Assembly: GCA_049416425.1 (NCBI GenBank)
Contig: JBMSHD010000108.1
Coordinates: 1-6,796 of the forward strand
From: JBMSHD01 sp049416425
Lineage (GTDB): Bacteria > Pseudomonadota > Gammaproteobacteria > Francisellales > Francisellaceae
DNA: 6,796 nucleotides
Reading direction: 5' to 3'
Positions 6,615 to 6,796 of this stretch are shown piece by piece. The notes beneath the pieces were generated by a model, which worked only from the letters and a program-made list of their open reading frames with translations, was not told the origin of the DNA and did not search any database. The number at the start of each line of letters is the position of its first letter. Positions within the stretch are counted from its first letter, which is position 1. A program made the translations under genes and the position numbers.

Positions 6615-6794
6615 TTACCAATCTGATGATTTAACTTGCAAAAGTGGAAAAACAATAATCAAAAAGATAGCATGATTTTTACTCTGCAACTTAGAAACTT
6701 CAGTTTTTTCTGAAAACTCCCCATTTTTAATAATTGCCTCCTGAGGCAGTGATTTCAATGTATTGTCATTGAAATCGTAAGGGTAACCATCCAT
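6615..6794 (-). CDS. Unassigned open frame at the window edge (small ORF or 3' end of an upstream gene)
   Basis: The minus-strand frame ending at TAA 6615-6617 is open back to the window edge. The first visible ATG is at 6792-6794, giving 59 residues beginning MDGYPYDFNDN and ending LLQVKSSDW with a hydrophobic run IFLIIVFPLL. It stops 19 bases before the cadB start, as an upstream operon gene would. I do not recognise the sequence. The overlapping perfect dyad at 6751-6776 argues instead for an AT-rich regulatory region that is open by chance. The sequence beyond the edge is needed to decide. Confidence 0.25.
   Translation of the reverse strand: MDGYPYDFNDNTLKSLPQEAIIKNGEFSEKTEVSKLQSKNHAIFLIIVFPLLQVKSSDW
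6735..6748. repeat. Short GC-rich dyad upstream of cadB
   Basis: TGCCTC and GAGGCA form a 6-bp stem with a 2-base centre, just 3' (on the plus strand) of an AT-rich tract and two bases from the larger dyad at 6751. No T run follows on either strand, so it is not an intrinsic terminator. Confidence 0.4.
6751..6776. promoter_or_regulatory. Perfect 10-bp dyad upstream of cadBA, possible operator
   Basis: GATTTCAATG and CATTGAAATC are exact inverted repeats separated by TATTGT, centred about 170 bases upstream of the cadB start. The size and AT-rich arms suit a dimeric transcription factor, and there is no T tract to make it a terminator. E. coli cadBA is controlled from upstream sites by the pH- and lysine-sensing regulator CadC, but I see no sequence evidence tying this dyad to CadC. 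No clean -35/-10 pair stands out between it and cadB. Confidence 0.4.
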
Positions 6795-6796
6795 GG

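Noticed and set aside
6593..6655. TTG start at 6655 giving a 467-residue CadB
   Set aside because: The Met at 6595 has a good ribosome site and matches the family N terminus; the extra 20 residues do not.

Overview
The window looks like a chromosomal segment from a gammaproteobacterium of moderate to low GC. The lysine decarboxylase and antiporter resemble Escherichia coli CadA and CadB along their whole length, and the tRNAs are of gammaproteobacterial type with CCA encoded in the DNA. The IS4- and IS6-type transposase relics and the animal-like alkaline phosphatase would fit a Legionellales-type genome, but that placement is inference.

Layout. 1-447: decayed IS4-type transposase on the minus strand, then a PhoB-type promoter on the plus strand. 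448-1869: secreted alkaline phosphatase, plus strand. 1870-2290: a 279-bp remnant of an IS6-type insertion sequence bounded by near-perfect terminal inverted repeats. 2295-2899: five tRNA genes, all minus strand and transcribed in the order Phe(GAA), Pro(TGG), Arg(UCU), His(GUG), Leu(UAG). They follow one strong promoter and are interrupted between Arg and His by a structured 161-bp insertion or duplication. 3062-3084: intrinsic terminator. 3105-6595: a minus-strand cadB-cadA pair. 6596-6796: upstream region with dyads and an unassigned open frame reaching the window edge.

How the genes work together. CadB imports lysine in exchange for cadaverine, and CadA decarboxylates lysine to cadaverine plus CO2 using one cytoplasmic proton per turn. 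Together they form an acid-resistance and polyamine module, and translation of cadA is probably coupled to cadB. The phosphatase is a separate phosphate-scavenging function, apparently under PhoB control. It sits between two different dead insertion sequences beside a tRNA cluster, which suggests that it belongs to a mobile or remodelled segment.

Most interesting points. (1) All four basic residues of the E. coli CadA ppGpp pocket are replaced in this decarboxylase. (2) The phosphatase has a vertebrate-type active site. (3) The tRNA-His 5' end and its leader are partly duplicated around a hairpin-rich insert with D-arm-like inverted ends. (4) The phosphatase promoter reproduces the Pho box to -10 spacing of E. 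coli phoA. I found no CRISPR array, phage cluster or clearly new multi-gene system.
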